Shown here piece by piece: positions 52,323-60,980 of a stretch of 64,000 nt of DNA (its first letter is position 1; each line of letters opens with the position of its first letter). Origin of the DNA: Paenibacillus sp. FSL H7-0737 (GTDB lineage: Bacteria; Bacillota; Bacilli; Paenibacillales; Paenibacillaceae). The stretch lies in assembly GCF_000758545.1 (NCBI RefSeq), contig NZ_CP009279.1, positions 6,262,001 to 6,326,000 of the forward strand, written 5' to 3'. The position numbers were made by a program, and so were the translations under genes. Under the pieces are notes generated by a model. It searched no databases, had not been told where the DNA came from, and saw only the letters and a list, made by a program, of their open reading frames with translations.

Positions 52323-52371
52323 GCTGCCCGAGGCCCCCCACCATTATACATTTATCCGTATAAAAAAGAAA

Positions 52372-52394
52372 ACTCCCTTAAGCAAGAAGGGAGT
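52372..52394 (-). terminator. Terminator after the EpuA-like gene
   Basis: ACTCCCTT/AAGGGAGT (7-nt loop) followed on the minus strand by TTTTCTTTTTTATA. It ends the mbl-flhO-flhP unit. Confidence 0.85.
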
Positions 52395-52409
52395 CGTTAT
52401 CATCTTAAA

Positions 52410-52646
52410 TTATGGAGCAAAAACCAAATCATAGACATGTTTCCACGTGCTCCATTGTAGAACATCGCTAAACTCTTTTTTGCCAAGGACAACGTAACCG
52501 ACAACCAGTCCGCCTCCAAGTGCAGCTATGAGAAGCAAAGGAATAAGAATCCACTGGATGAGTGTCCATTTTGATAATCCTCGCCGCTTCGGCTCTTTCT
52601 TGTCTTCTGGTTTGTCTTCCGACTTCACCTTTTTCTGACGTTCCAT
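52410..52646 (-). CDS. EpuA-like small membrane protein (annotated elsewhere as RNA polymerase beta accessory)
   Basis: A 78-residue protein with a very basic cytoplasmic N-terminus (residues 1-27), a single membrane helix (WILIPLLLIAALGGGLVVGYVVLG) and a short outer end with WSTWKHVYDLVF. This is the PF11772/EpuA pattern; the common name DNA-directed RNA polymerase subunit beta is historical. Its function is unknown. It lies 10 nt after flhP. Confidence 0.75.
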   Translation of the reverse strand: MERQKKVKSEDKPEDKKEPKRRGLSKWTLIQWILIPLLLIAALGGGLVVGYVVLGKKEFSDVLQWSTWKHVYDLVFAP

Positions 52647-52656
52647 TCCTTCACCT

Positions 52657-53478
52657 CTACCCGCGCATGTTATTGGCCAGACCTAGCATCTGATCACTGG
52701 AAGAAAGCGCCCGAGCTGCGAGTTGATACGTACGTTGAATCTGCATCATTTCTGTCATTTCTGTGGTCATATCGACATTTGACTGCTCCAGCCACCCTGA
52801 GCGTACTCCAATTCCAGACGCCTCACCTGCCGCTCTTTGTACAAAAGCCTGCTGAGCTGTAACTCCATCGGCAAGCATATAGAAATTCCCGTCCACTGCC
52901 TTTAAAGCATTCTGTGTCTTAGGTTCTACAATCATTATAGTACCTGCTACCCGAACAGGTCCATTCTCTGACTGTTTCGTTAATACACGACCGGATTCAT
53001 CGATAGCTGCATTCACGCCCACAGGGACCGTTAAAGGATTACCTACTGTATTCAGTACCGGATTCCCCGTATTATCTACAAGGACCATCTTCGTTGCATC
53101 GGTGGTGTCAGGCGTAAAGTGAAAGTCACCTTGTCTTGTATAAGCTGTAGTTCCATTGACCTGAACTCCAAACAGCCCATTACCCTGAAGCGCCAAGTCG
53201 GTTGGATTACCTGTTTCTTTAAGGGGACCTTCTTCCCAATTAGTCGTAATCGAAGGCACATAAGTCCCGAAACCGATATTAAAACCTAGAGGTGTAGCGC
53301 GGCCCGGCTGATCATAGTCATCCGATTGCTGCTGCACACGAGTCAGCACATCCTCAAAGGAGCCTTTCTTGCTTTTATAACCATTTGTATCCATATTAGC
53401 TAGATTATCCGCTATAATATCAAGCCGCTGCTGAAGACTGGACATGGAGACTGCTGCACTAATCGTTGAGTTGTTCAT
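52657..53478 (-). CDS. flhP: Flagellar hook-basal body protein FlhP
   Basis: A 273-residue FlgG/FlgF-family rod protein. N-terminus NNSTISAAVSMSSLQQRLDIIADNLANMDTNGYK, C-terminus SGWLEQSNVDMTTEMTEMMQIQRTYQLAARALSSSDQMLGLANNM. With FlhO it forms the distal part of the rod in B. subtilis. It lies 52 nt after flhO. Confidence 0.94.
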   Translation of the reverse strand: MNNSTISAAVSMSSLQQRLDIIADNLANMDTNGYKSKKGSFEDVLTRVQQQSDDYDQPGRATPLGFNIGFGTYVPSITTNWEEGPLKETGNPTDLALQGNGLFGVQVNGTTAYTRQGDFHFTPDTTDATKMVLVDNTGNPVLNTVGNPLTVPVGVNAAIDESGRVLTKQSENGPVRVAGTIMIVEPKTQNALKAVDGNFYMLADGVTAQQAFVQRAAGEASGIGVRSGWLEQSNVDMTTEMTEMMQIQRTYQLAARALSSSDQMLGLANNMRG

Positions 53479-53530
53479 AGATCAAACCTCCTATAAGCTG
53501 TACCTGTAAAACCCATTTCATAAGCAGCAC

Positions 53531-54409
53531 TTATACCCTGCCGATTTCAGTTACAGCCTTCTGCAAGCTGCTATCATAGTATTGGACGATCTTTTGGTTC
53601 GCTTCATACGCCCGGTATGCGGCATTCAAATCAACAGTAACCTGAGTAGGGTCAACATTGGAGCCCTCTAAATATCCTTGACGCACCTGTAAGTTATCAG
53701 TTGCATTGGAGTAACGAATGTCTGCCGCCGCTATATCATCAGCGTGAAACACACCTTTACCATCACGCACAAGCTCCTGCGGCTTTGTAACTACACTCAC
53801 ACCAATCTTGGTCCCTGTCGGAAGTCCTGTTACTGGATTTAGTACATTACCCTGCCCGTCCACTTTAAGGGTGTCCTGATTTCCTGTCAAGACAAGTGGC
53901 TTGCCAGTGGAATCCAGAACCTTGAAGCCTCCACTGCTCAACACTTCTCCCGTAGCCGCATTTACTGTGAAGCTTCCATTTCGGGTAAATAAGTTATTGC
54001 CCTCAGCATCCTGAACGGTAAAGAAAGCCTGTGGACGGTAAATAACCTCACCCTCAGGACTTACATATTTCCCTGAACCATCAAAGGCTATATTTTGACC
54101 CGTCACAGGGTCGGCGACTTGCAAATCTGTAGATAAAGCAAAATCCATAGACTTGCCGCTCTCCCTTAAATCACCCTGTAAATATTGGGATATTGACTGT
54201 TCTGCAAAAACTCCCGTGTTAAGGCGCCCCACAGGCGTGGTATTGCCATTAATCATAGCCGAGATCAAGACATCCGGGAAAGCATGATTAACACTGTCAA
54301 CCTGCTTATATCCCGTTGTATTTAAGTTAGCGATGTTCTGTGTTGCCGTATCGTGTCTACGTTGCTGCGCAACCATACCTGCCGCGGCCGTATATAAACC
54401 TCTTATCAT
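53531..54409 (-). CDS. flhO: Flagellar hook-basal body protein FlhO
   Basis: A 292-residue FlgG-family rod protein starting IRGLYTAAAGMVAQQRRHDTATQNIANLNTTGYKQ and ending with QGYLEGSNVDPTQVTVDLNAAYRAYEANQKIVQYYDSSLQKAV. The gene follows mbl by 47 nt, the order seen in B. subtilis. Confidence 0.94.
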   Translation of the reverse strand: MIRGLYTAAAGMVAQQRRHDTATQNIANLNTTGYKQVDSVNHAFPDVLISAMINGNTTPVGRLNTGVFAEQSISQYLQGDLRESGKSMDFALSTDLQVADPVTGQNIAFDGSGKYVSPEGEVIYRPQAFFTVQDAEGNNLFTRNGSFTVNAATGEVLSSGGFKVLDSTGKPLVLTGNQDTLKVDGQGNVLNPVTGLPTGTKIGVSVVTKPQELVRDGKGVFHADDIAAADIRYSNATDNLQVRQGYLEGSNVDPTQVTVDLNAAYRAYEANQKIVQYYDSSLQKAVTEIGRV

Positions 54410-54456
54410 GAAGGTAGTCTCCTCCCGAATCTAATGCTACCTTTTATATCGGCTGC

Positions 54457-55455
54457 TTAGAACTTTTTCTTAACGACCTTGTCCAAATTGTCCAGCATAA
54501 TTCCTGTTCCTTTTACCACACAGTGCATAGGGTCTTCCGCTACCCAAACAGGTACATGTAATTCTTCTGAGAGTAGCTCGTCCAATCCGTTAAGTAAAGC
54601 ACCTCCACCAGTAAGAACCACACCCCGGTCAATGATGTCCGCAGACAATTCTGGTGGTGTACGCTCCAGTACCGATTTAGCTGCAGCCACAATGGAAGAA
54701 ACCGGATCCCATAATGCTTCCTTTACCTCAGCCGCCGTAATAGTGAGCGTTTGGGGAAGTCCGCTTACCATGTCCCGGCCACGAATATCCATTTCGGACT
54801 TCATCAAACCAGGTCGAACCGTACCAATAGTAACCTTAATATCCTCTGCTGTCCGTTCACCGATCAACAATTTATACTTTTGTTTAATATATCTTAAAAT
54901 GGCCTCATCGAACTTGTCTCCAGCGACTTTAATCGAAGAAGCGGTAACGACGTCGCCCATAGAAAGTACGGCTACATCCGTCGTTCCGCCACCGATATCG
55001 ACGACCATGTTTCCACTTGGCTGATAAATGTCCATTCCCGCTCCAATCGCAGCGGCCTTTGGCTCTTCTTCCATAAAAACTTCCTTAGCCCCGCTGCGTT
55101 CTGCCGCTTCCCGAATGGACTTTTGTTCCACAGATGTAATATTTGTAGGGGCGCATATCAGAATGCGAGGCCGTGAATACCAGGTACGACCGCCAACACG
55201 GTCTATAAAATACTTCAGCATCATTTCCGTGACTTCAAAATCTGCAATGACACCATCCCGTAAAGGACGGATAGTTGTTATATTTCCGGGTGTACGTCCA
55301 ACCATGCGACGCGCCTGTTCTCCCACCGCAAGGACTCTCTTCGTATCACTTTCAAGTGTGACCACGGAAGGTTCATCCAGAACGACTCCCCTTCCCTTAA
55401 CATGTATGAGCACATTGGCCGTGCCGAGGTCGATTCCGATATCCTTGCTAAACAT
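54457..55455 (-). CDS. mbl: MreB-like cell-shape protein Mbl
   Basis: A 332-residue bacterial actin that positions lateral wall synthesis. Actin-type motifs: IGIDLGTANVLIHVKG (phosphate 1), VVDIGGGTTDVAVLSMG (phosphate 2) and GVVLTGGGALLNGL (adenosine). Position after spoIIID supports Mbl rather than MreB. Confidence 0.95.
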   Translation of the reverse strand: MFSKDIGIDLGTANVLIHVKGRGVVLDEPSVVTLESDTKRVLAVGEQARRMVGRTPGNITTIRPLRDGVIADFEVTEMMLKYFIDRVGGRTWYSRPRILICAPTNITSVEQKSIREAAERSGAKEVFMEEEPKAAAIGAGMDIYQPSGNMVVDIGGGTTDVAVLSMGDVVTASSIKVAGDKFDEAILRYIKQKYKLLIGERTAEDIKVTIGTVRPGLMKSEMDIRGRDMVSGLPQTLTITAAEVKEALWDPVSSIVAAAKSVLERTPPELSADIIDRGVVLTGGGALLNGLDELLSEELHVPVWVAEDPMHCVVKGTGIMLDNLDKVVKKKF

Positions 55456-55584
55456 AATGAAAGAGCCCCCAAAGTGTTATTTTAATTGAAAAAACAGCAG
55501 TTAGTACTAAATTTAAAAATAACATACTTTAGGGGAACTACACAATGTTTTAAAGCTGAATATTTCCTTAAATTTCCGAAAATC

Positions 55585-55872
55585 TTATGGCTTTGATGCT
55601 ACAGCAACCTCACGTTTTTTCCCCGTCGTTTTTTTATATTTAATTTTTGTGGCTTCTCCCCCCCGAAGATGTCGGATGGATTTGTGATATTCAAGAATGT
55701 GCTTCACCTGATCGGCCAGATCAGGGTTGATCTCTGGCAGACGCTCCGTCAAGTCTTTGTGCACCGTGCTTTTTGAAACGCCAAATTCCTTGGCTATGGT
55801 CCGGACCGTATGCCTGGTTTCCACGATGCAGCGTCCGATTTTGATCGTACGTTCCTTGATGTAATCGTGCAC
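55585..55872 (-). CDS. spoIIID: Sporulation transcription factor SpoIIID
   Basis: A 95-residue helix-turn-helix regulator of the mother cell, which modulates many sigma-E genes. The core HDYIKERTIKIGRCIVETRHTVRTIAKEFGVSKSTVHKDLTERL is nearly family consensus, then LRGGEATKIKYKK. Translation should begin at GTG 55872 (GGGAGG 7 nt upstream), not at an earlier TTG. The C-terminal tail is basic. Confidence 0.97.
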   Translation of the reverse strand: MHDYIKERTIKIGRCIVETRHTVRTIAKEFGVSKSTVHKDLTERLPEINPDLADQVKHILEYHKSIRHLRGGEATKIKYKKTTGKKREVAVASKP

Positions 55873-55905
55873 GCTCCCGCCTCCCAACTGTGGATAGTTT
55901 GGTAC

Positions 55906-55933
55906 ATTATATGAGGGGCGGGCTTATATATTC
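55906..55933 (-). promoter_or_regulatory. Candidate sigma-E promoter of spoIIID
   Basis: Minus strand: GAATATA (55933-55927), 13 nt, CATATAAT (55913-55906), close to the sigma-E consensus, 33 nt before the GTG. Confidence 0.5.
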
Positions 55934-56009
55934 GCGCTTTCAAGACATGACAAGCCTGTGAAGGCTCATTTTATTTAATGGACAACCCAAGAAGCCTTGT
56001 TATTAGCAA

Positions 56010-56099
56010 GACGAAAGCGTCGTTGGTTCATCAAAGACAATAACCGTTTCTCATAGAAAAATAAGGCTCTTTATAAGCATGCTGCTTACGAAGAGCCTT
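56010..56099 (+). repeat. Divergent two-hairpin intergenic element, copy D
   Basis: The conserved core AACCGTTTCTCATAGAAAAATAAG (split: AACCGTTTCTC, then ATAGAAAAATAAG) matches copy C, but hairpin 1 is not well kept. Hairpin 2 is strong: AAGGCTCTT/AAGAGCCTT outer and TAAGCA/TGCTTA inner (56063-56099). It lies 3' of spoIIQ, directly beyond its terminator. Confidence 0.5.
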
Positions 56100-56112
56100 T
56101 TTCACAAAAAAA

Positions 56113-56132
56113 CAGGGGGCGTTAGCCCCCTG
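56113..56132 (-). terminator. Terminator after spoIIQ
   Basis: CAGGGGGC-GTTA-GCCCCCTG with seven T on the minus strand, 12 nt past the stop. Confidence 0.92.
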
Positions 56133-56144
56133 CAGTAGATATTC

Positions 56145-56879
56145 TTATCGCCCTGGCAGTAACTCTGATGGATTAACTACTTTGCCGTCCTTATACACTT
56201 CAAAGTGTACATGATTGCCAAGGTCCTTCTCGATTTCACTGCGACCTGCGGTTGCAAGCGTATCTCCTTGCTTCACAACATCGCCTTGTTTCACTTTCGT
56301 TTCGCCAAGACTTTGGTAGACGGTCTTCATATTACCTTGATGGGTAATCTCAATGACCTTACCTAACACTGCAACATCGTCCACTCTAGTAACTTCACCG
56401 CTAAGCGCTGCTTTGACATCGAACGTATTGTTGTCTTCACGGGCAAGATCGATACCGACATTAGGAATAAATTTGTCGTTATACTGCACCATTGCGGCAA
56501 CGTGATTGTCCTCTGTACCATTCTCATCATAATACGGTTTGACCACTTCTACTTCACCTGGATTGGCTACTGGCCAAACCAAGCTTTCCGCTGAAGCAAG
56601 AACTTCAAGGGCATCTGGATTACTGTTTGCAGTACCAGCTTCGTTAGTCGAAGCTCCTACTTGCTGTGATGTGGCGGCGGTGTCCAGCGGTTTTTGGCCG
56701 GCATCCTGATAGACCCACACCAAAGTTAGTATAATTGCCGCTGCCGCCGTGTAGACTGCTGGGAACACCCAACGTTTAGATAACATCTTGCTCCATGAAG
56801 AAGGTTTAGCACCTGAATCTCCCTGTGATTTTTTGAGAGATTCATCATGGTTTGTTTTGTTTTTGTCTTGTTCATTCAT
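56145..56879 (-). CDS. spoIIQ: Forespore protein SpoIIQ (LytM/M23-like)
   Basis: A 244-residue protein with a cytoplasmic N-terminus (about 1-35), one membrane helix (WVFPAVYTAAAAIILTLVWVY) and an extracellular M23 domain (about 110-244). In the mother cell/forespore channel it pairs with SpoIIIAH. The first zinc His of M23 enzymes is replaced: the motif reads PNVGIDLA with Asn, while the second HVHFEV is kept. The domain is therefore probably non-catalytic, as in B. subtilis. It follows spoIID by 61 nt. Confidence 0.9.
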   Translation of the reverse strand: MNEQDKNKTNHDESLKKSQGDSGAKPSSWSKMLSKRWVFPAVYTAAAAIILTLVWVYQDAGQKPLDTAATSQQVGASTNEAGTANSNPDALEVLASAESLVWPVANPGEVEVVKPYYDENGTEDNHVAAMVQYNDKFIPNVGIDLAREDNNTFDVKAALSGEVTRVDDVAVLGKVIEITHQGNMKTVYQSLGETKVKQGDVVKQGDTLATAGRSEIEKDLGNHVHFEVYKDGKVVNPSELLPGR

Positions 56880-56940
56880 ATGGTTATCACCTCAGTAACC
56901 AGTGTTACCGGGCTTCTATCTTTTATACGTATCTTTCAAG

Positions 56941-58092
56941 TTATTTTTTCAGAAGAGTTGAGATTTGCGTAAAAGAGATACCACTGTAATAGTGTTTGAG
57001 AATTTGAGTAGCCGTTCCGCCTTCCTTCGCCATCCCATTAGCTCCCCACTGACTCATTCCCACACCATGCCCATTTCCGAAGGTAGTTATATAGATTTTA
57101 TTCCCTTTTCGCCCCCAACTGAATTGGCTGGAACGTAACCCTAGCTTTTCTCGCACTTCTCTTCCAGTAAAAACAGTACCTCCAATAGAGATTTCCTTAA
57201 CCCGATGTCCGGTGGTGAGAGACAACACTTCTACCGGCAATTCAGAGGAAGTAGAGATATTTTTTGTCATGCCTGATTGGGTAGTATTTTTTGAAGCAGG
57301 GATTACTCTGTCGTTTAGCCCAAGTCTAGTAAGTATTTCCGAGATGGTGAATGTAGATGTCACCGCATAGTTTGGGGTGATCTCTTTCTCCCAAGGACTA
57401 GTTACACTGCGCAGATAGGGAATCGCTGCATTCCAGTATTCTTCCGAGTTCTCGGTATATCCTCCACTGGAGGCGAAAAAGGAGGCCGTAATCGGCTGTC
57501 CTTTATAGGTCATAATGATACCGCGCGTCTCAAGGACCGCGCGCTGAAGCTTTGCAAGGTCGGCGCTTCTTCCGCCGAGCTTCCACTTCCGTTCCAGCGT
57601 GTCCTTAGATACGTAAGCCTGATGGCTTACCGTATCTGTTACATCCGCTCCCGGAACGGGGACGCCGCTTCTGTCGCCAGCCAGCAGGCGGCGAAGAATA
57701 AAGGTGCGGGCCGCTACGGCCTGCGCTTTGAGCGCTTCAAGCTCAAAGCTGGCCGGCATCTCGGCCGCAAGCACGCCGCTGACGTATTCCTCCAGCGGCA
57801 ACGTCTCTATTTGTCCGCTACGCGACAAATAGACGGAGACCTTCGGCTGCGGCGCTTCCTGCGCAGCCGCCTCCGGCCCCGCTGGTGCGGCTGGTGAGGC
57901 CGTTACCGTCGGCAAGGCCGGAGGCGCCGGTTGTCCCCGGTGCAGCGGGACAACCGCCAGTGGAATCAGCAGCCCCGCCAGGATAGGCGCTGCGAGCCAG
58001 GCGGCGGGACCGAGGCGCCTGAGCCGGGGAGCAAGGGGACGCGAGTGCCAGCGCGTTGACTTATTACGTCGCAAGTAGCGGAAATCTTTCAT
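56941..58092 (-). CDS. spoIID: Stage II sporulation protein D
   Basis: A 383-residue lytic transglycosylase that drives engulfment. After a basic N-terminus and a membrane helix (AAWLAAPILAGLLIPLAVV) comes a Pro/Ala-rich linker, then the SpoIID domain: LEEYVSGVLAAEMPASFELEALKAQAVAARTF with the catalytic Glu, and the C-terminal GNGHGVGMSQWGANGMAKEGGTATQILKHYYSG. The first third is unusually GC-rich. It starts at ATG 58092 and is preceded by a 336-bp gap that holds element B and the murA terminator; I see nothing else there. Confidence 0.95.
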   Translation of the reverse strand: MKDFRYLRRNKSTRWHSRPLAPRLRRLGPAAWLAAPILAGLLIPLAVVPLHRGQPAPPALPTVTASPAAPAGPEAAAQEAPQPKVSVYLSRSGQIETLPLEEYVSGVLAAEMPASFELEALKAQAVAARTFILRRLLAGDRSGVPVPGADVTDTVSHQAYVSKDTLERKWKLGGRSADLAKLQRAVLETRGIIMTYKGQPITASFFASSGGYTENSEEYWNAAIPYLRSVTSPWEKEITPNYAVTSTFTISEILTRLGLNDRVIPASKNTTQSGMTKNISTSSELPVEVLSLTTGHRVKEISIGGTVFTGREVREKLGLRSSQFSWGRKGNKIYITTFGNGHGVGMSQWGANGMAKEGGTATQILKHYYSGISFTQISTLLKK

Positions 58093-58279
58093 CTCTATGG
58101 CTCCTTCCGTGAGTCACTGTTGATTCTTATAGATATGAATTTACAGCAACTACTAGAACAATATTTGAGAGAAAGAGACTAGCTTTCTCGTATCTATCAC
58201 TATGCCCCGCGTTAAAAAAATTACAAACGAAAAAAATCCTCATTAGATGAGAATTCAGATTTACTTTCTAATAATACAA

Positions 58280-58382
58280 GCAAAAACGCCTACGGTGTCC
58301 CTATAAGGACGGTAGGCGTTTTTGCGAGAAATATAAGGATAATTTATAGCGTAGAACATATAAACTCTTATAATTAAAAAAA
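58280..58382 (+). repeat. Two-hairpin intergenic element, copy B
   Basis: Hairpin 1: AAACGCC/GGCGTTT outer with GTCC/GGAC inner and GACGGTA kept. Linker TTTGCGAGAAATATAAG. Hairpin 2 is weaker: TTTATA/TATAAA inner, AATATAAG facing CTTATAATT. It lies immediately 3' of the murA terminator. Confidence 0.8.
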
Positions 58383-58412
58383 AGAACAGGCTGCATCACT
58401 GCAGCCTGTTCT
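58383..58412 (-). terminator. Terminator after murA
   Basis: A perfect 13-bp stem (AGAACAGGCTGCA with TGCAGCCTGTTCT, TCAC loop) followed on the minus strand by eight T. It starts 17 nt past the stop. Confidence 0.93.
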
Positions 58413-58428
58413 CACCTAATGACTGATA

Positions 58429-59805
58429 TTATACCCAAGTTGCTTGAACCTGAAAGCGAGGTTTAACCTCATCGCTTTTGCTTGATTCGCTCTTGGCTAC
58501 TTCTGGTTTAAGAGTTTCGTCCTTCACCGTTTGCGCGGCTGTGTCTTCCATGGAGATACGCCATATTTCCGCACCTAGTCCAGACAGCTTCTCAGCCAAA
58601 TGTACATATCCACGGTCGATATGATGAGTTCCGCTTACCTCAGTAGTGCCTTCAGCAACAAGACCTGCCAAAATAAGCGCAGCTCCCGCACGTAAATCCG
58701 TAGCACAAACCTTGGCTCCGACCAATTGCGCATTACCTGTAACGATTGCTGAGCGACCTTCGATCTTAATCTCAGCATTCATGTTGTGGAATTCATCCAC
58801 ATGCATGAACCGGTTCTCGAATACAGTTTCTGTAACGACACTAGTTCCTTCAGAGCGCAGCAATAATGCCATCATTTGTGACTGCATATCCGTTGGAAAG
58901 CCTGGATACGGCAAAGTCTTCAAATCAACAGCTTTAAGAGGTTTGTCACTAATTACACGAACCCCATTCTCATCAGGAATAATGGTCACACCCATCTCTT
59001 CCATCTTAGCAATAACAGGTCCCAAGTGATCAGCGATTGCGCCTTCCACATATACGTCCCCACCTGTGATTGCTGCCGCAGCCATATAGGTACCGGCTTC
59101 AATACGGTCAGGAATCACATGATGTTTAACGCCATGCAGACGTTCTACGCCTTCAATACGGATAACACCTGTACCCGCACCGCGAACGATTCCGCCCATA
59201 CCATTCAAATAATTGGCCAGGTCGACAATTTCAGGCTCCTTAGCCGCATTCTCAATCACGGTCACGCCTTCGGCGAGTGCCGCTGCCATCATTATATTTT
59301 CGGTCGCACCCACGCTAGCTACATCCAAATACACTTTGGCTCCGCGCAGGCGACCGTTACTTTTCGCTTCAATGTAGCCCTGGCCGAGACTAATCTCTGC
59401 ACCAAGCGCTTCAAATCCTTTCAAATGCTGATCAATCGGTCGTGTGCCAATGGCGCAGCCACCAGGCAAAGAAATTCTTGTATGACCAAGCCGTGATAAC
59501 AGAGGACCCATGACTAAAAAAGATGCCCGCATTTTCCGTACCCATTCATAAGGTGCTTCACAGGAAGTGATGTTTGTAGCATCCACCTGGATAATATCGT
59601 TTTGATATGTAACCCCTGCACCCAGAGATTCCAACATTTTTGAAATCGTCATTACATCATCAAGCGGAGGTGCGTCCACAATGACGCTTACTCCTTCTTC
59701 TGCCAATAGAGAGGCGGCTATGATCGGTAATACGGAATTTTTTGCGCCGCTAACTTTCACGCTCCCGGTCAATCTGTTGCCACCGCGGACGATAAATTTG
59801 CTCAT
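58429..59805 (-). CDS. murA: UDP-N-acetylglucosamine 1-carboxyvinyltransferase MurA
   Basis: A 458-residue enzyme for the first committed step of peptidoglycan synthesis (PEP onto UDP-GlcNAc). GGNRLTGSVKVSGAKNSVLPI opens it, the catalytic Cys is in PGGCAIGTRPIDQHL, and FPTDMQSQMMALL and DLRAGAALILAGL follow. The tail beyond about residue 420 (ETLKPEVAKSESSKSDEVKP) is charged and not part of the fold; most MurA proteins end near 418-436. The gap to ywzB (59806-60006) shows no gene. Confidence 0.95.
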   Translation of the reverse strand: MSKFIVRGGNRLTGSVKVSGAKNSVLPIIAASLLAEEGVSVIVDAPPLDDVMTISKMLESLGAGVTYQNDIIQVDATNITSCEAPYEWVRKMRASFLVMGPLLSRLGHTRISLPGGCAIGTRPIDQHLKGFEALGAEISLGQGYIEAKSNGRLRGAKVYLDVASVGATENIMMAAALAEGVTVIENAAKEPEIVDLANYLNGMGGIVRGAGTGVIRIEGVERLHGVKHHVIPDRIEAGTYMAAAAITGGDVYVEGAIADHLGPVIAKMEEMGVTIIPDENGVRVISDKPLKAVDLKTLPYPGFPTDMQSQMMALLLRSEGTSVVTETVFENRFMHVDEFHNMNAEIKIEGRSAIVTGNAQLVGAKVCATDLRAGAALILAGLVAEGTTEVSGTHHIDRGYVHLAEKLSGLGAEIWRISMEDTAAQTVKDETLKPEVAKSESSKSDEVKPRFQVQATWV

Positions 59806-60006
59806 TTTCGGTTTCCCTCCGCGTCCATTATTTCTTAAATTATTTTTTTAGATTAAAAGTAATTGCAAAAAAATTCGCATACTCCATCAATACGCCCATT
59901 CAGCCGGGCATGTTCCTTAAAGTTCAGTGTTGACATAATAAAACCTTATTATTCGACACTTTTTGACCATTGCGACCTATGACACTTATAACCAAACTAC
60001 ATATTC

Positions 60007-60264
60007 CTAAAACATATAGCGGATCATCCCACTCCAGCTAAGGTAATCCAAAAAGAATCCTGCAACTAAACGACCAAGTACAATAGCCAAAAGCAAGTGC
60101 AGCAGCCTTCCTTGAGGACTCTTGGGATATCTTATGACCAAATCCAGCTTAAGGTTCTGCAATGCCCACCAAGATAATACAACACTGAGCAAAGAAACAA
60201 TCATTGAGATCATGCTGCTGGTTCCAGCGGCACTAGACCATCCATTGGACAATATATCCCCCAT
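60007..60264 (-). CDS. ywzB: YwzB-like membrane protein (DUF1146)
   Basis: An 85-residue protein with two membrane helices (SMISMIVSLLSVVLSWWAL and LLHLLLAIVLGRLVAGFFLDYL) and the DLVIRYPKSPQGRLLHLLLAIVLG core of the family. It lies between atpC and murA, as in B. subtilis. Its function is unknown. Confidence 0.88.
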   Translation of the reverse strand: MGDILSNGWSSAAGTSSMISMIVSLLSVVLSWWALQNLKLDLVIRYPKSPQGRLLHLLLAIVLGRLVAGFFLDYLSWSGMIRYMF

Positions 60265-60426
60265 GCTAACCCTCCGTGTTCGTATTACTCGGAAATCGAC
60301 TCTTATATCATACTTGCGCAGGGCAAAAGAATCCAGTACTTTTACAAATTTTTAAACAATTCAATGCCAATATCCAAAAAAATGAAGAAATCTTAACCTT
60401 TACTACATAGATTACTATAACAAAAA

Positions 60427-60455
60427 AAGCAGTCAAGCTTAGAGCTTGACCGCTT
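60427..60455 (-). terminator. Terminator of the atp operon
   Basis: GTCAAGCT/AGCTTGAC with AAGC/GCTT below an A.C mismatch, followed on the minus strand by seven T. It lies 5 nt past the atpC stop. Confidence 0.9.
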
Positions 60456-60460
60456 ATATC

Positions 60461-60877
60461 CTACTGTTGTCCTTTACCAGTGGACACTTTAATCCGTGTA
60501 ACAGCGCGTTGCAGCGCCAACTCCGCACGGCGGTGATCGATATCATCTTGTTTGCTACGAGTCTGGAGACGGCGCTGAGCGCGTTCTCTAGCAGCCTCGG
60601 CGCGTTCAACATCAATATCCGTTGGCAGCTCAGCACTTTCGGCCAGCACTGTTACTTTGTCCTTATGCACTTCAACGAAACCGCCATGAACGGCGATGGA
60701 GATCGTAACACCGTCCGATTTGACGGATAACGGAGCAACCTGAAGTGGAGTCACAAGCGGAATGTGTCCCGGCAAAATACCCAACTCGCCTTCGACTCCC
60801 CGTACTGTCAAGCTATTCACTTGTTTAGAATAGACGAGATGCTCCGGCGTGACAATTTCCAACAAAAAGGTATTCAC
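60461..60877 (-). CDS. atpC: ATP synthase epsilon subunit
   Basis: A subunit of about 138 residues that links the F1 head to the rotor and regulates hydrolysis. LEIVTPEHLVYSKQVNSLTVRGVEGELGILPGHIPLVTPL and the VHGGFVEVHKDKVTVLAE segment are typical, followed by the C-terminal helical pair (RAEAARERAQRRLQ). A GTG start at 60877 is preferred: AGGAGG lies 7 nt upstream and the start MNTFLLEIVTP aligns with B. subtilis, while ATG 60883 is only 1 nt from the Shine-Dalgarno. Confidence 0.93.
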   Translation of the reverse strand: MNTFLLEIVTPEHLVYSKQVNSLTVRGVEGELGILPGHIPLVTPLQVAPLSVKSDGVTISIAVHGGFVEVHKDKVTVLAESAELPTDIDVERAEAARERAQRRLQTRSKQDDIDHRRAELALQRAVTRIKVSTGKGQQ

Positions 60878-60893
60878 TTCCATTCCTCCTTAA

Positions 60894-60975
60894 AGCTTTA
60901 CGAAGTAAAGCTCTCATCGAAAGCATACACTTAGCTTTACGAAGTAAAGCCCGCTTCGAAAGCATTCACTAAGCT
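60894..60975 (+). repeat. Tandem AGCTTT hairpin repeat in the atpD-atpC spacer
   Basis: A 39-bp unit is present just over twice: hairpins AGCTTTAC-GAA-GTAAAGCT at 60894-60912 and 60933-60950, each followed by a CGAAAGCATNCACT stretch, and a third start at 60972. It fills the spacer and ends next to the atpC ribosome binding site. Confidence 0.85.
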
Positions 60976-60980
60976 CAGTG

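Noticed and set aside
54479..55489. Two long plus-strand frames opposite mbl
   Set aside because: Antisense shadows of a conserved actin gene with no supported start or known motif.
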